DNA of 64,000 bases, from assembly GCA_963728145.1 (NCBI GenBank), contig CAVSJA010000007.1, positions 186,001 through 250,000 on the forward strand, written 5' to 3'. This document shows positions 24,990-33,116 of this stretch, one piece after another. A program made the position numbers and the translations under genes. Below the pieces are notes generated by a model. It saw only the letters and a program-made list of their open reading frames with translations. It did no database searches and had not been told where the DNA came from. Source of the DNA: CAVSJA01 sp963728145 (GTDB lineage Bacteria > Bacteroidota > Bacteroidia > Chitinophagales > Chitinophagaceae). The stretch's first letter is position 1. Every line of letters starts with the position of its first letter.

Positions 24990-27380
24990 ATGGAACCAAC
25001 TCCAAATGAACTTCTTGCCAGCGATAAGCTTTCTTTCGACCATTTTCGGGCCGAAGTCCTGGATGATTACCGACTTGCGTCAGAGAGCCGGGAAACCAGC
25101 CTAACTGGCCGAAAAGAGGTGCTTACGGGTAAGGCCAAATTTGGGATTTTTGGAGACGGAAAAGAGATTGCACAAATCGCTGCGGCTAAGTTCTTTAAGC
25201 CTGGTGATTTTTTATCAGGTTACTACCGGGATCAAACATTCGCTTTCACAATTGGAGAGGTAACTATAGAAGAATTCTTCTCTCAATTATATGCAGATCC
25301 TGATCCTGCAAATGATCCGCATAGTGCAGGGCGTCAAATGAATTCACATTTTGCAAGTGAGATGATTGGCCCGGATGGTGAATGGCTCGATTTAGTAAAT
25401 AGAAAAAATATTGCATCAGGAATGGCCCCAACTGCTGCACAGGTTCCACGTTCCCTGGGTCTTGCGCTTGCATCGAAATTGTTCCGGAATGAACCCACAT
25501 TTGGGCAATTTTCAAGTCTCAGTAATTATGGAAATGAGGTTTGTTTTTGTACAATCGGAGATGCATCAACGTCAGAAGGACATTTTTGGGAAACTGTAAA
25601 TGCGGCTGGTGTACTGCAGGTTCCTTTGGCGTTTTTTATTTGGGATGATGGATATGGAATTTCCGTACCGAGACAGTTTCAAACAACAAAAGGTTCCATT
25701 TCGGAAGCATTGAGAGGAATGCAGAAAAAGGAAGGAACTAATGGCCTTGATATTTATAAAGTGAAAGCATGGGATTACGCAGGGATGTGTGAGGTTTTTG
25801 AAGCCGGGATCCAAAAAATAAGAGACACGCATGTGCCTGCAATATTTCATGTTGAGGAAGTGACGCAACCCCAGGGTCATTCTACTTCAGGTAGCCATGA
25901 ACGCTATAAATCACCTGAGCGTTTGCAATGGGAAAGAGATTGGGATGGCATAAAAAAGATGAGGGAATGGATATTGGAGAATGAATTAGCTAATGAGGAA
26001 GAACTAAGTGATATTGAGGTTAGAGCGAAAGAGTTTGTCAGGAATTGCAGGAAGAATGCATGGGAAAAATTCAATGAGCCGGTAAAGCAACAGGTTGAAA
26101 AAACGATTCAATTAGTGGATCAATTGATCGGGGCACAGGAGGGAAATATTGAAGAACTTTCTACGATCCGGAAAGAACTGTCTGGTAACCGCGAACCTTC
26201 CCGAAGGGATGTTTTGCATTTCCTGCATGAAGCTATGGAAGCTACTGGAAAAGCAAGGTCTTCAACTGAGCTTCACAATTATTATAAAGAATTGAGAAAG
26301 GAAGGCCATCATATTTATGCTTCTCATCTTTATAACGAATCATCTAAAAGTCCGATGCGGATACAAGGAACGCATGTAGAATATTCAATTGATTCGCCAA
26401 CAGTAAATGGTTATGAAATATTGAATCGATATTTTGATGCATTGTTCCAGTCGAATCTAAAAGTTCTTGCATTCGGGGAAGATGTTGGAAAGATCGGCGA
26501 TGTAAACCAGGGATTCGCAGGATTACAGGCAAAATATGGGTCGAACAGGATCTTCGATTGCGGCATTCGAGAGCTGACGATAATGGGGCAGGGAATTGGT
26601 CTCGCAATGCGCGGACTAAGACCAATCGCCGAAATTCAATATATCGATTACCTGATCTATGGACTTCAGCCGTTGTCAGACGATTTGGCCACTTTACATT
26701 GGAGAAGCAAGGGAAGGCAAAGTAGTCCATTGATTGTTCGTACAAGAGGTCACAGACTTGAAGGTATTTGGCATACCGGCTCACCAATGGGAATGATGCT
26801 GAATACACTCAGGGGCTTGCATATTTGTGTTCCGCGAAATATGGTACAGGCAATTGGAATGTACAATACTTTACTTGCGGGTTACGATCCGGCCATCATG
26901 GTCGAATGCCTCAACGGTTATCGCCTCAAAGAAAAATTACCTTCCAATCTCCTCAACTATTATGTTCCGTTAGGAACTCCTGAAGTCGTCCGAGAAGGAA
27001 CAGATATAACACTGGTTTCTTATGGTTCTACCCTGAAAATTGTACAGGAAGCCGCTGCCAAACTGGAAAAATCAGGGATCCATTGTGAAATCATAGATGT
27101 ACAAACCCTTCTTCCATTTGACATTAACCATAGGATCCTTGATTCATTAAAGAAGACCAATCGAATTCTCTTCATAGATGAGGACGTGCCAGGGGGAGCA
27201 GCCGGTTACATGTTTACAGAAGTAATGGAAAAACAGGGCGGTTATCGCTGGCTGGACGTTGTTCCCCGCACACTAACCGGCAAGGCTCATCGCGGCAGCT
27301 ACGGCAGCGACGGGGATTATTTCAGCAAACCTAATTCTGAAGATATCATCGATACCATCCGGGAAATGATGGCGGAGTAA
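24990..27380 (+). CDS. Fused 2-oxoacid dehydrogenase E1 alpha-beta (ThDP-dependent)
   Basis: A 796-residue fusion of both E1 subunits of a branched-chain/2-oxoacid dehydrogenase. The alpha half (about 1-430) has SLSNYGNEVCFCTIGDASTS and the ThDP/Mg motif GDAST...IWDDGYGIS. The beta half (about 460-796) starts NGYEILNRYFDALFQ, then LAFGEDVGKIGDVNQGFAGL, FDCGIRELTIMGQGIGLAMRG, HRLEGIWHTGSPMGMML, ending with the transketolase C-terminal domain (DITLVSYGSTLKI). It decarboxylates a 2-oxoacid and passes the acyl group to a lipoyl E2, which is not in this window. Fusions like this are common in Bacteroidota. Confidence 0.93.
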   Translation: MEPTPNELLASDKLSFDHFRAEVLDDYRLASESRETSLTGRKEVLTGKAKFGIFGDGKEIAQIAAAKFFKPGDFLSGYYRDQTFAFTIGEVTIEEFFSQLYADPDPANDPHSAGRQMNSHFASEMIGPDGEWLDLVNRKNIASGMAPTAAQVPRSLGLALASKLFRNEPTFGQFSSLSNYGNEVCFCTIGDASTSEGHFWETVNAAGVLQVPLAFFIWDDGYGISVPRQFQTTKGSISEALRGMQKKEGTNGLDIYKVKAWDYAGMCEVFEAGIQKIRDTHVPAIFHVEEVTQPQGHSTSGSHERYKSPERLQWERDWDGIKKMREWILENELANEEELSDIEVRAKEFVRNCRKNAWEKFNEPVKQQVEKTIQLVDQLIGAQEGNIEELSTIRKELSGNREPSRRDVLHFLHEAMEATGKARSSTELHNYYKELRKEGHHIYASHLYNESSKSPMRIQGTHVEYSIDSPTVNGYEILNRYFDALFQSNLKVLAFGEDVGKIGDVNQGFAGLQAKYGSNRIFDCGIRELTIMGQGIGLAMRGLRPIAEIQYIDYLIYGLQPLSDDLATLHWRSKGRQSSPLIVRTRGHRLEGIWHTGSPMGMMLNTLRGLHICVPRNMVQAIGMYNTLLAGYDPAIMVECLNGYRLKEKLPSNLLNYYVPLGTPEVVREGTDITLVSYGSTLKIVQEAAAKLEKSGIHCEIIDVQTLLPFDINHRILDSLKKTNRILFIDEDVPGGAAGYMFTEVMEKQGGYRWLDVVPRTLTGKAHRGSYGSDGDYFSKPNSEDIIDTIREMMAE

Positions 27381-27393
27381 GGGATATCCCTTA
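27378..27393. other. Perfect palindrome overlapping the E1 stop codon
   Basis: TAAGGGATATCCCTTA is a 16-base perfect palindrome whose first three bases are the TAA stop of the E1 gene. There is no T run, so it is not a classical terminator; it may be an mRNA-end hairpin or chance. Confidence 0.4.
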
Positions 27394-27484
27394 GAGTGTT
27401 AAATATGCTGGACAGTTGGCGTAACAAGACAATTGTTTTTCATATAAATTCGTTAATCCCTTAGATCAATCCGCCGCATTGCAA

Positions 27485-29419
27485 ATGAAAAAATCCCTGA
27501 ATTCGTTGATCCTCCTGGCAGGAGTATTGTGTGTTTGCCTTAATCAAACCAATGCTCAGGTCAGCACCGATTATGCCGCTTCCGTTCCAGCTTTCAAAAC
27601 GAAATATCCAAAGACGGAGATCATTGCCATCGAAGCACGTGAAGAATATCGCTTTACAATCCTCACGTCGAAAGAAGGCGAATCAAAAGTTGGAGTGAAT
27701 TCAAGTCTGTCTCAAACACTGGTTCCTTTAAAAGATTTCTTGAAGACAACAGATGCGATCTTCTATGATGATCAATCGGTGATCGAAAACGTAAAGGCTT
27801 TGAGCAATCAGTCAAAAGCCGTCAAGATCGGATTGCAGTGTATGGATTACCAAAGTGATGGTATTTTTCATAGTGACGCGAAAGTTTGTGTGGCTGCGGT
27901 TCCATTAGAAACGAAAGGAATTCCGGTATCCTATTCTTATGAAAGAAAATATAAGGATGTAAAATATCTTACCTCAGTTTACTTTCATGAGCGGGTGCCC
28001 GTGGAAGAGAAAACTGTCGTGTTCTACGTGCCTGATTGGTTGGAAGCAGAATTGAGGGAATTCAATTTCCAGGGATACGAAATAAAAAAACAGGTTGAGA
28101 AGGATGCGGCAAATAATCTTACACGATACACGTATAAACTGAAGAATATTCCTGCATTTGAAAAAGAGTATCGTTCACCCAATTGGGCAAAAAGCTTTCC
28201 CCATATCATCTTAGTAAGTAAGAGTTTCACGCAAAACGGTAAGAAAACCGTATTGTTTGAATCAGTGAAAGACCTCTATGCATGGTATCATTCACTCACA
28301 AAAGAGATAGGAAATAAACCTGATGAATTAAAAACCATCGTCAACCAACTCACGGCAAATAAGAAAACAGAACTGGAAAAAGTAGAATCTATTTTCTATT
28401 GGGTACAGGACAATATCCGTTATATCGCATTTGAAAATGGGATCATGGGCTTCAGGCCGGATGCCGCGCAAAATGTATTGAAGAATAAATATGGTGATTG
28501 CAAAGGGAAAGCAAATTTGCTCGCTCAAATGCTGAAACTTGCAGGCCTTGATGCAAGGTTAACCTGGATCGGTACTGCCGATCTTCCCTATGATTATACA
28601 CTTCCATCGCTGGCCGTTGACAATCATATGATCTGTACCGTAATCATAGATGGCAAGCGTTATTTCCTTGATGGTACAGAAGAGAATATGCCGCTGAATG
28701 ATTATGCTCATCGCATTCAGGGTAAACAGGTATTAATTGAAGACGGAGATAAATACATCATCGATAAGATACCCGATTTTCCAGCAGAGAAAAACAAAGT
28801 GGAAAGTACAATGAGACTGAAAGTGGATGGAGATGCACTTTCCGGAATCTGCACTACTACATCAAACGGGGAGGCAAAGCTTAGCCTGATGAATATTTAC
28901 AAATCCATCCGGAATGATAATAAGCAGGACGCCTTGCAGAGTTATTTGAAATCGAATAACCAGAACGTATCTATCTCGAATATAAAGGAGCCAACCTGGG
29001 AAGACCGTCAAAAACCATTGCACATCTCATTTGACATAAAGGCAAATCATCAAATCACGAAAGCCGGAAATGAATTATATGTAAATCTCGATTGGGAAAA
29101 GGAATTGAGCGGCTTTGAATTCGATTCCACACGAAAAAGCGACTATGAGCTCAGGCATAAGATCTTCGTAACTACCCAGGTAGAATTTGCAATTCCGGAA
29201 GGATATAAATCAGATTATTTACCTGATCCCGTTTCATTGAAGAATACTGAATATTCCTTTGAAGCTTCATTTGCACTTAAAGGAAATAATATCCTCTACA
29301 CAAAAAAGATCGCGGTACATACGCCAATTCTGAAGAAAAAGGATTTCGATTCCTGGAATCTCTTTGTAAAAAACATCAACAAATTTTATAATGACCAGGT
29401 TGTGCTTGTAAAAAAATAA
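27485..29419 (+). CDS. DUF3857/transglutaminase-like secreted protein, catalytic triad present
   Basis: A 644-residue secreted protein; signal peptide to about residue 24 (NQTNAQ). DUF3857-like N-terminal beta-rich half, then a transglutaminase-like core with Cys in KYGDCKGKANLLAQ (about residue 339), His in VDNHMICTV (about 381) and Asp in RYFLDGTEEN (about 396), so the Cys-His-Asp triad is intact. A C-terminal beta domain follows. It may crosslink or hydrolyse peptides in the periplasm; substrate unknown. The ATG at 27485 is used, not the TTG two codons before. It is followed after 10 bases by a related gene lacking the Cys. Confidence 0.85.
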   Translation: MKKSLNSLILLAGVLCVCLNQTNAQVSTDYAASVPAFKTKYPKTEIIAIEAREEYRFTILTSKEGESKVGVNSSLSQTLVPLKDFLKTTDAIFYDDQSVIENVKALSNQSKAVKIGLQCMDYQSDGIFHSDAKVCVAAVPLETKGIPVSYSYERKYKDVKYLTSVYFHERVPVEEKTVVFYVPDWLEAELREFNFQGYEIKKQVEKDAANNLTRYTYKLKNIPAFEKEYRSPNWAKSFPHIILVSKSFTQNGKKTVLFESVKDLYAWYHSLTKEIGNKPDELKTIVNQLTANKKTELEKVESIFYWVQDNIRYIAFENGIMGFRPDAAQNVLKNKYGDCKGKANLLAQMLKLAGLDARLTWIGTADLPYDYTLPSLAVDNHMICTVIIDGKRYFLDGTEENMPLNDYAHRIQGKQVLIEDGDKYIIDKIPDFPAEKNKVESTMRLKVDGDALSGICTTTSNGEAKLSLMNIYKSIRNDNKQDALQSYLKSNNQNVSISNIKEPTWEDRQKPLHISFDIKANHQITKAGNELYVNLDWEKELSGFEFDSTRKSDYELRHKIFVTTQVEFAIPEGYKSDYLPDPVSLKNTEYSFEASFALKGNNILYTKKIAVHTPILKKKDFDSWNLFVKNINKFYNDQVVLVKK

Positions 29420-29429
29420 CTCAAGATCT

Positions 29430-31616
29430 ATGCGTAAAGTCTGCCTGTTGCTTGCCATTTTTATTTCAGGCTCATTTATTTCTTTCTCCCAGGAAGCAGG
29501 TGAAGAACCTGAATTCAAGGAAACAAAAGTCCCCGACCAATGGTCGAAGGAAAGTGCAGTGATCCTTGCACAGAAGATCGACTATGCTTATGTGCGAAAA
29601 GCAATGAGCAATGTGATGACGATTAAAGAGTATGTACGAAAGCGAATCCGCCTTCAGGACAAGAATGCCCTGGAAAAATTCTCGGAGTTCTATTTTGTCA
29701 CCTATGGCCGTCGTACCGAGATTTCTTATAATATCATCAAGGCAAATGGGAAGGTTGAAGCCGTGGATATGAGTAAGTCCATTGAAGTGAACAAGGACGT
29801 AGACAATATCTATCGCCCCATTTATTTTAGTAATACCAGTAGTTATTTCAAAATTGCTATTCCCAATCTGGAAGTTGGGGATATTGTCGATTATAAATAC
29901 GCTTCCGCAGTGGAAGTTAGCTTGGAAAAAGGACAGGGCGAATTCACTCCGTATATATTCACGCTTGCTTATAGCTATCCTGTTCTTTATCAAAAATTCC
30001 AGTTCGACCTCGATAAGGGAACGAATGCCATGTTCAAATCCTACAATGGCGCTCCGAAGTTGAGAGAGGGAGATGGCGGGTTTGAAAAAGCATCGGATAA
30101 GAAAACCCTGGTAAGTTATTTTATTATCGATAAGAATCGACCAAAGTCGAGTGAAGAGCGTTGGAACTATGAGTACCGGAATATGCCTACTATCAAATTG
30201 AAAATTGTGTATACGGGTGGCGGTTTAGGTAATACACTTTTTGGAAAAAAAGGAGAAGCAAGCACTGAATCGGTTAGCCTGGATAAATTGAAAACCATGT
30301 ACAGTTCGCTTCAATATTATACCTCACCGGTAATTGAAGCAATGGTGAAGGATATTCATGAATATTTAAAGAATAATGCAAAGGATAAGCTTCCGCCAAA
30401 CCAAACGGTGCGGGAGATCTATTACGCATTCAGGAAATTATTTTTGGAAAGTTATTATAAGGGTGAGATCAAATCGGCGAACGCAAGAGCATTTGGCGGT
30501 ACAAAGACTTCCGTAATTAAGGATTCCAAAAAAGAATTGTCGAGCAAGGAAGATGTAGTTACCGTAAATAAACTTTTATGGGCTGCGGTATTGTATCATG
30601 CCTGCGCGAAAAAAGACCTGAACGTAGAGGTCTTAACTGTAATGCCGAGATATCTTGGCAAATGGAATGACCTCCTGTTTGAGGAAGAGCTTGATCTGGC
30701 TTTACGTGTAAAGGGAGATAAGTACTATTTCCTTTTCCCCTTTGATAATTTCGACATGTTCGCACACCCCAATAGCACCTTTGATGGTTCGGAAGGGTAT
30801 GCATTCGGTCTGGGCAGGTCAGAAGGCTACTACAAAACGAATGTTCCAGCAACAACTTTCCAGGAAAATTTCATCAACCAGGAAACAATTGTTGCCATCC
30901 CCGAAGCAATGGACCTGCTGAATATCGAAAGAACCAGTTTTTATTCCGGTCTTGAAAAGAATAGTATCATGACACTGGCGCACTTCGACAGGGATTATCT
31001 TAATAAGGATTTTAAGAATTATGTAGTAAATCCTAAAAAGCAGAAAGGCGATCCTGGATATTCTGATCCGGAGAAAGAAGAAAGAAGAAAAACTCAGTTG
31101 GAGCACCTGCAAAAAATGATTGAAAGAGATGAAGTGGAAGTGGATAAATACAACAAATTCGAACTATTGCAGGATGGACGCTATGAAGAGTCGCCAATTC
31201 TTTCATTTAAGGAAAATTATTCGTTGAAGAAGCTGGTCAATAAAGCAGGGAGGAACTATTTACTTGATATTGGCCGTCTTATTGGCGGGCAGATCAAACT
31301 GGAAGAAAAAGAGATCAAACAAAGAGAAACTGATATCTGGATAAGCAATGCAAAGACCCTCTCTAATATAATCACCCTGCAATTGCCAAAAGGTTATACG
31401 GTGGAGGGCTTGCAGGATCTGAATTTCGATGTAGATAACGAAAGTGGTGCTTTTGTTTCGACTGCAAAATTGGAAGGCGAAAAGCTCACCATAAATACAA
31501 AAAAGGTCTACAAAAAGAATTATGATAGAAAAGAGATGTGGCCGAATTATGTAGCGTTTCTTGAAGCCGCATACAGGTTTACGCAAGTCAAAGTTGTATT
31601 AAAAAAATCGCAATAG
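29430..31616 (+). CDS. DUF3857 secreted protein without the transglutaminase triad
   Basis: A 728-residue secreted protein with a signal peptide to about residue 20 (SFSQ). It has the DUF3857 region (ISYNIIKANGKVEAVDMSK, FKIAIPNLEVGDIVDYKYAS) and a transglutaminase-like helical part (REIYYAFRKLFLESYYKGEI...VTVNKLLWAAVLYHACAKKD) but not the YGDCK motif, so it is probably inactive. Arrangement right behind an active relative suggests a partner or scaffold. Long charged stretch at about 540-580 (DPEKEERRKTQLEHLQKM). Confidence 0.8.
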   Translation: MRKVCLLLAIFISGSFISFSQEAGEEPEFKETKVPDQWSKESAVILAQKIDYAYVRKAMSNVMTIKEYVRKRIRLQDKNALEKFSEFYFVTYGRRTEISYNIIKANGKVEAVDMSKSIEVNKDVDNIYRPIYFSNTSSYFKIAIPNLEVGDIVDYKYASAVEVSLEKGQGEFTPYIFTLAYSYPVLYQKFQFDLDKGTNAMFKSYNGAPKLREGDGGFEKASDKKTLVSYFIIDKNRPKSSEERWNYEYRNMPTIKLKIVYTGGGLGNTLFGKKGEASTESVSLDKLKTMYSSLQYYTSPVIEAMVKDIHEYLKNNAKDKLPPNQTVREIYYAFRKLFLESYYKGEIKSANARAFGGTKTSVIKDSKKELSSKEDVVTVNKLLWAAVLYHACAKKDLNVEVLTVMPRYLGKWNDLLFEEELDLALRVKGDKYYFLFPFDNFDMFAHPNSTFDGSEGYAFGLGRSEGYYKTNVPATTFQENFINQETIVAIPEAMDLLNIERTSFYSGLEKNSIMTLAHFDRDYLNKDFKNYVVNPKKQKGDPGYSDPEKEERRKTQLEHLQKMIERDEVEVDKYNKFELLQDGRYEESPILSFKENYSLKKLVNKAGRNYLLDIGRLIGGQIKLEEKEIKQRETDIWISNAKTLSNIITLQLPKGYTVEGLQDLNFDVDNESGAFVSTAKLEGEKLTINTKKVYKKNYDRKEMWPNYVAFLEAAYRFTQVKVVLKKSQ

Positions 31617-31636
31617 TGTAGCTTTCCCAATATTTG

Positions 31637-31664
31637 CTCAGGCCGGTGTTTCCATCAGCCTGAG
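31637..31664 (+). terminator. Weak terminator-like hairpin after the DUF3857 pair
   Basis: CTCAGGC (31637-31643) and GCCTGAG (31658-31664) form a perfect 7-bp stem with a 14-base loop, 20 bases after the stop. Only TTAG follows, so efficiency is doubtful. Confidence 0.35.
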
Positions 31665-31696
31665 TTAGTCGTGCGATAATTTGATATTTTCGTCGT

Positions 31697-32494
31697 ATGA
31701 AATTGACGCTTTATCAAATCGACGCTTTTACCAACAAACTATTCTCAGGTAATCCCGCTGCAGTTATTCCACTAGATAAATGGATAGATGACGAATTAAT
31801 GCAAAAGCTTGGGCTGGAAAACAATCTCAGCGAAACGGTGTTCTTTGCTTCCTCAACAAAGAATGGTGCAGATTATGAAATAAGATGGTTTACGCCTGCA
31901 TTGGAAATTAATTTGTGCGGACACGCGACATTGGCCTCTGCATACGTGCTGTACAATATTCTTGGATTTGACAAACCTGAATTGAAATTTGATTGTAAGA
32001 GCGGTGTATTGGTGATTACAAGAGAAAAGGACAAGATCCGGATGAATTTTCCTGCATGGAAGCCATTGCCCCATCCCGACTATCCAACCGAATTGACCAA
32101 AGCATTAGGAAATCCTCAAATAATAAATGTTTGCCGCAGCCGTGATGTGTTGATTGAATTAAAAGACGAAGCAGCTGTTCGAACTTGTTCTCCGGATTTC
32201 ACGTTGATGAAAAAGATTGGTGAAAAAGTTATAATCACGGCAAAAGGCGATAAAGTTGATTTTGTTTCCCGCTTCTTCGCGCCAATCGCCGGAATTGATG
32301 AAGATCCCGTAACCGGCTCAGCTCATTCTCAATTAATTCCCTACTGGGCTGAGAAATTAGGAAAGACTAAGATGCATGCACTTCAACTCTCGCCCCGCGG
32401 CGGAGAACTGTGGTGCGAGTTTTTGGGAGATAGAGTTATTATGGCGGGGGAGTGTGTGTTCTTTATGAAGGGAGAACTTGAAATTGATGGTTGA
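31697..32494 (+). CDS. PhzF-family isomerase
   Basis: 265 residues, the diaminopimelate-epimerase-like fold of PhzF. The catalytic Glu is Glu46 in ENNLSETVFF; LCGHATLASAYVLYNI and IDEDPVTGSAHSQLIPYWAEKLGK are the paired family signatures. The enzyme probably isomerises a small acid; phenazine biosynthesis is not suggested, since no phz genes are present. The gene's stop codon lies inside the start of the repeat at 32486. Confidence 0.93.
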   Translation: MKLTLYQIDAFTNKLFSGNPAAVIPLDKWIDDELMQKLGLENNLSETVFFASSTKNGADYEIRWFTPALEINLCGHATLASAYVLYNILGFDKPELKFDCKSGVLVITREKDKIRMNFPAWKPLPHPDYPTELTKALGNPQIINVCRSRDVLIELKDEAAVRTCSPDFTLMKKIGEKVIITAKGDKVDFVSRFFAPIAGIDEDPVTGSAHSQLIPYWAEKLGKTKMHALQLSPRGGELWCEFLGDRVIMAGECVFFMKGELEIDG

Positions 32495-32584
32495 ATCTTT
32501 TGATGGTTTGATTGTTTGACTGTTTGATGGTTGGGTTCATGAATAGTAAGCCCAACAATCAAACCATCAAACAATCAAACCATC
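32486..32584. repeat. Octamer arrays in inverted orientation (TTTGATGG word)
   Basis: Left array of units TTTGATGG, TTTGATTG, TTTGACTG, TTTGATGG (32502-32535) and right complementary array (32551-32584) pair at 31 of 34 positions with a short loop. The left words already begin at 32486 inside the last codons of the PhzF gene. Loop and words resemble 23821-23901. It fills the gap between two convergent genes. Confidence 0.9.
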
Positions 32585-32586
32585 TC

Positions 32587-32985
32587 TTAGTCAAGAAACC
32601 TCGCTCTTAATTCCGGACTCGGCACCCAACATTCTTCTTTCTTGCCAAACCATCTATACCTGTTTTTTGCGATGAGGTTGTACACTCCATCACGAATAAA
32701 TTTTGGAACAAAACGAAATGCGTAAAGCCATTTCCATCCTTTGAGATCTTTTGCAACTCTTAAGGCCGCAGACGAACGGGTATAGATTTTATCTCCTTCA
32801 ATCAGTACAAATGAATTGAAAGTATTGGCTGGCAGCTTGAATTTGTTTAGAAATTCCTGACCGGGCTTGCTTTGAAGTGAAGCAAATCGATACAGATTTT
32901 TCTTGTCTCTTTTGAGAACGAATTGGACACTGCCGCTACAGAGATTGCAAACGCCATCGAAGAGAATGATTGGCTGGGAGTCCAT
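32587..32985 (-). CDS. DCC-family thiol-disulfide oxidoreductase (DUF393)
   Basis: A 132-residue thioredoxin-like protein with the family signature FDGVCNLC (Cys13, Cys16) and SVQFVLKRDK, a middle FNSFVLIEGDKIYTRSSAALRV, and ending WFGKKEECWVPSPELRARF. It probably acts on cellular disulfides, target unknown. The ATG at 32985 is used; an upstream in-frame ATG at 33090 would put the inverted repeats at 33010-33073 into coding sequence and is unlikely. Confidence 0.9.
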   Translation of the reverse strand: MDSQPIILFDGVCNLCSGSVQFVLKRDKKNLYRFASLQSKPGQEFLNKFKLPANTFNSFVLIEGDKIYTRSSAALRVAKDLKGWKWLYAFRFVPKFIRDGVYNLIAKNRYRWFGKKEECWVPSPELRARFLD

Positions 32986-33009
32986 TAGGCAAATATAGCT
33001 ACGAGGTAT

Positions 33010-33055
33010 GAGCTGCGAGCCTCGAGCTAAACAATACGCTCGAGGCTCGCAGCTC
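33010..33055. repeat. Perfect 18-bp inverted repeat built from heptads
   Basis: GAGCTGCGAGCCTCGAGC and its exact complement at 33038-33055, loop TAAACAATAC. The left side reads as heptads around a GAG core (ACGAGGT, ATGAGCT, GCGAGCC, TCGAGCT), like the other word arrays. Lies in the divergent gap before the histidine kinase gene. Confidence 0.9.
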
Positions 33056-33073
33056 TCCCGATAATTATCGGGA
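33056..33073. repeat. TCCCGATAATTATCGGGA palindrome
   Basis: Perfect 18-base palindrome placed directly against the preceding inverted repeat. Nearly identical to the palindrome at 52577-52594 and sharing the TCCCGA/TCGGGA core of 23915 and 35883. Confidence 0.85.
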
Positions 33074-33116
33074 GCTCGTGGCTTATTCATAACTTAGGAT
33101 ACCAACAACTACCCCG

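Noticed and set aside
31697..32494. Phenazine biosynthesis
   Set aside because: Only a PhzF-family protein is present; no other phz genes occur in the window and the family has many other roles.
32986..33090. N-terminal extension of the DCC protein to 33090
   Set aside because: It would turn two perfect inverted repeats into coding sequence, while the family start is at 32985.
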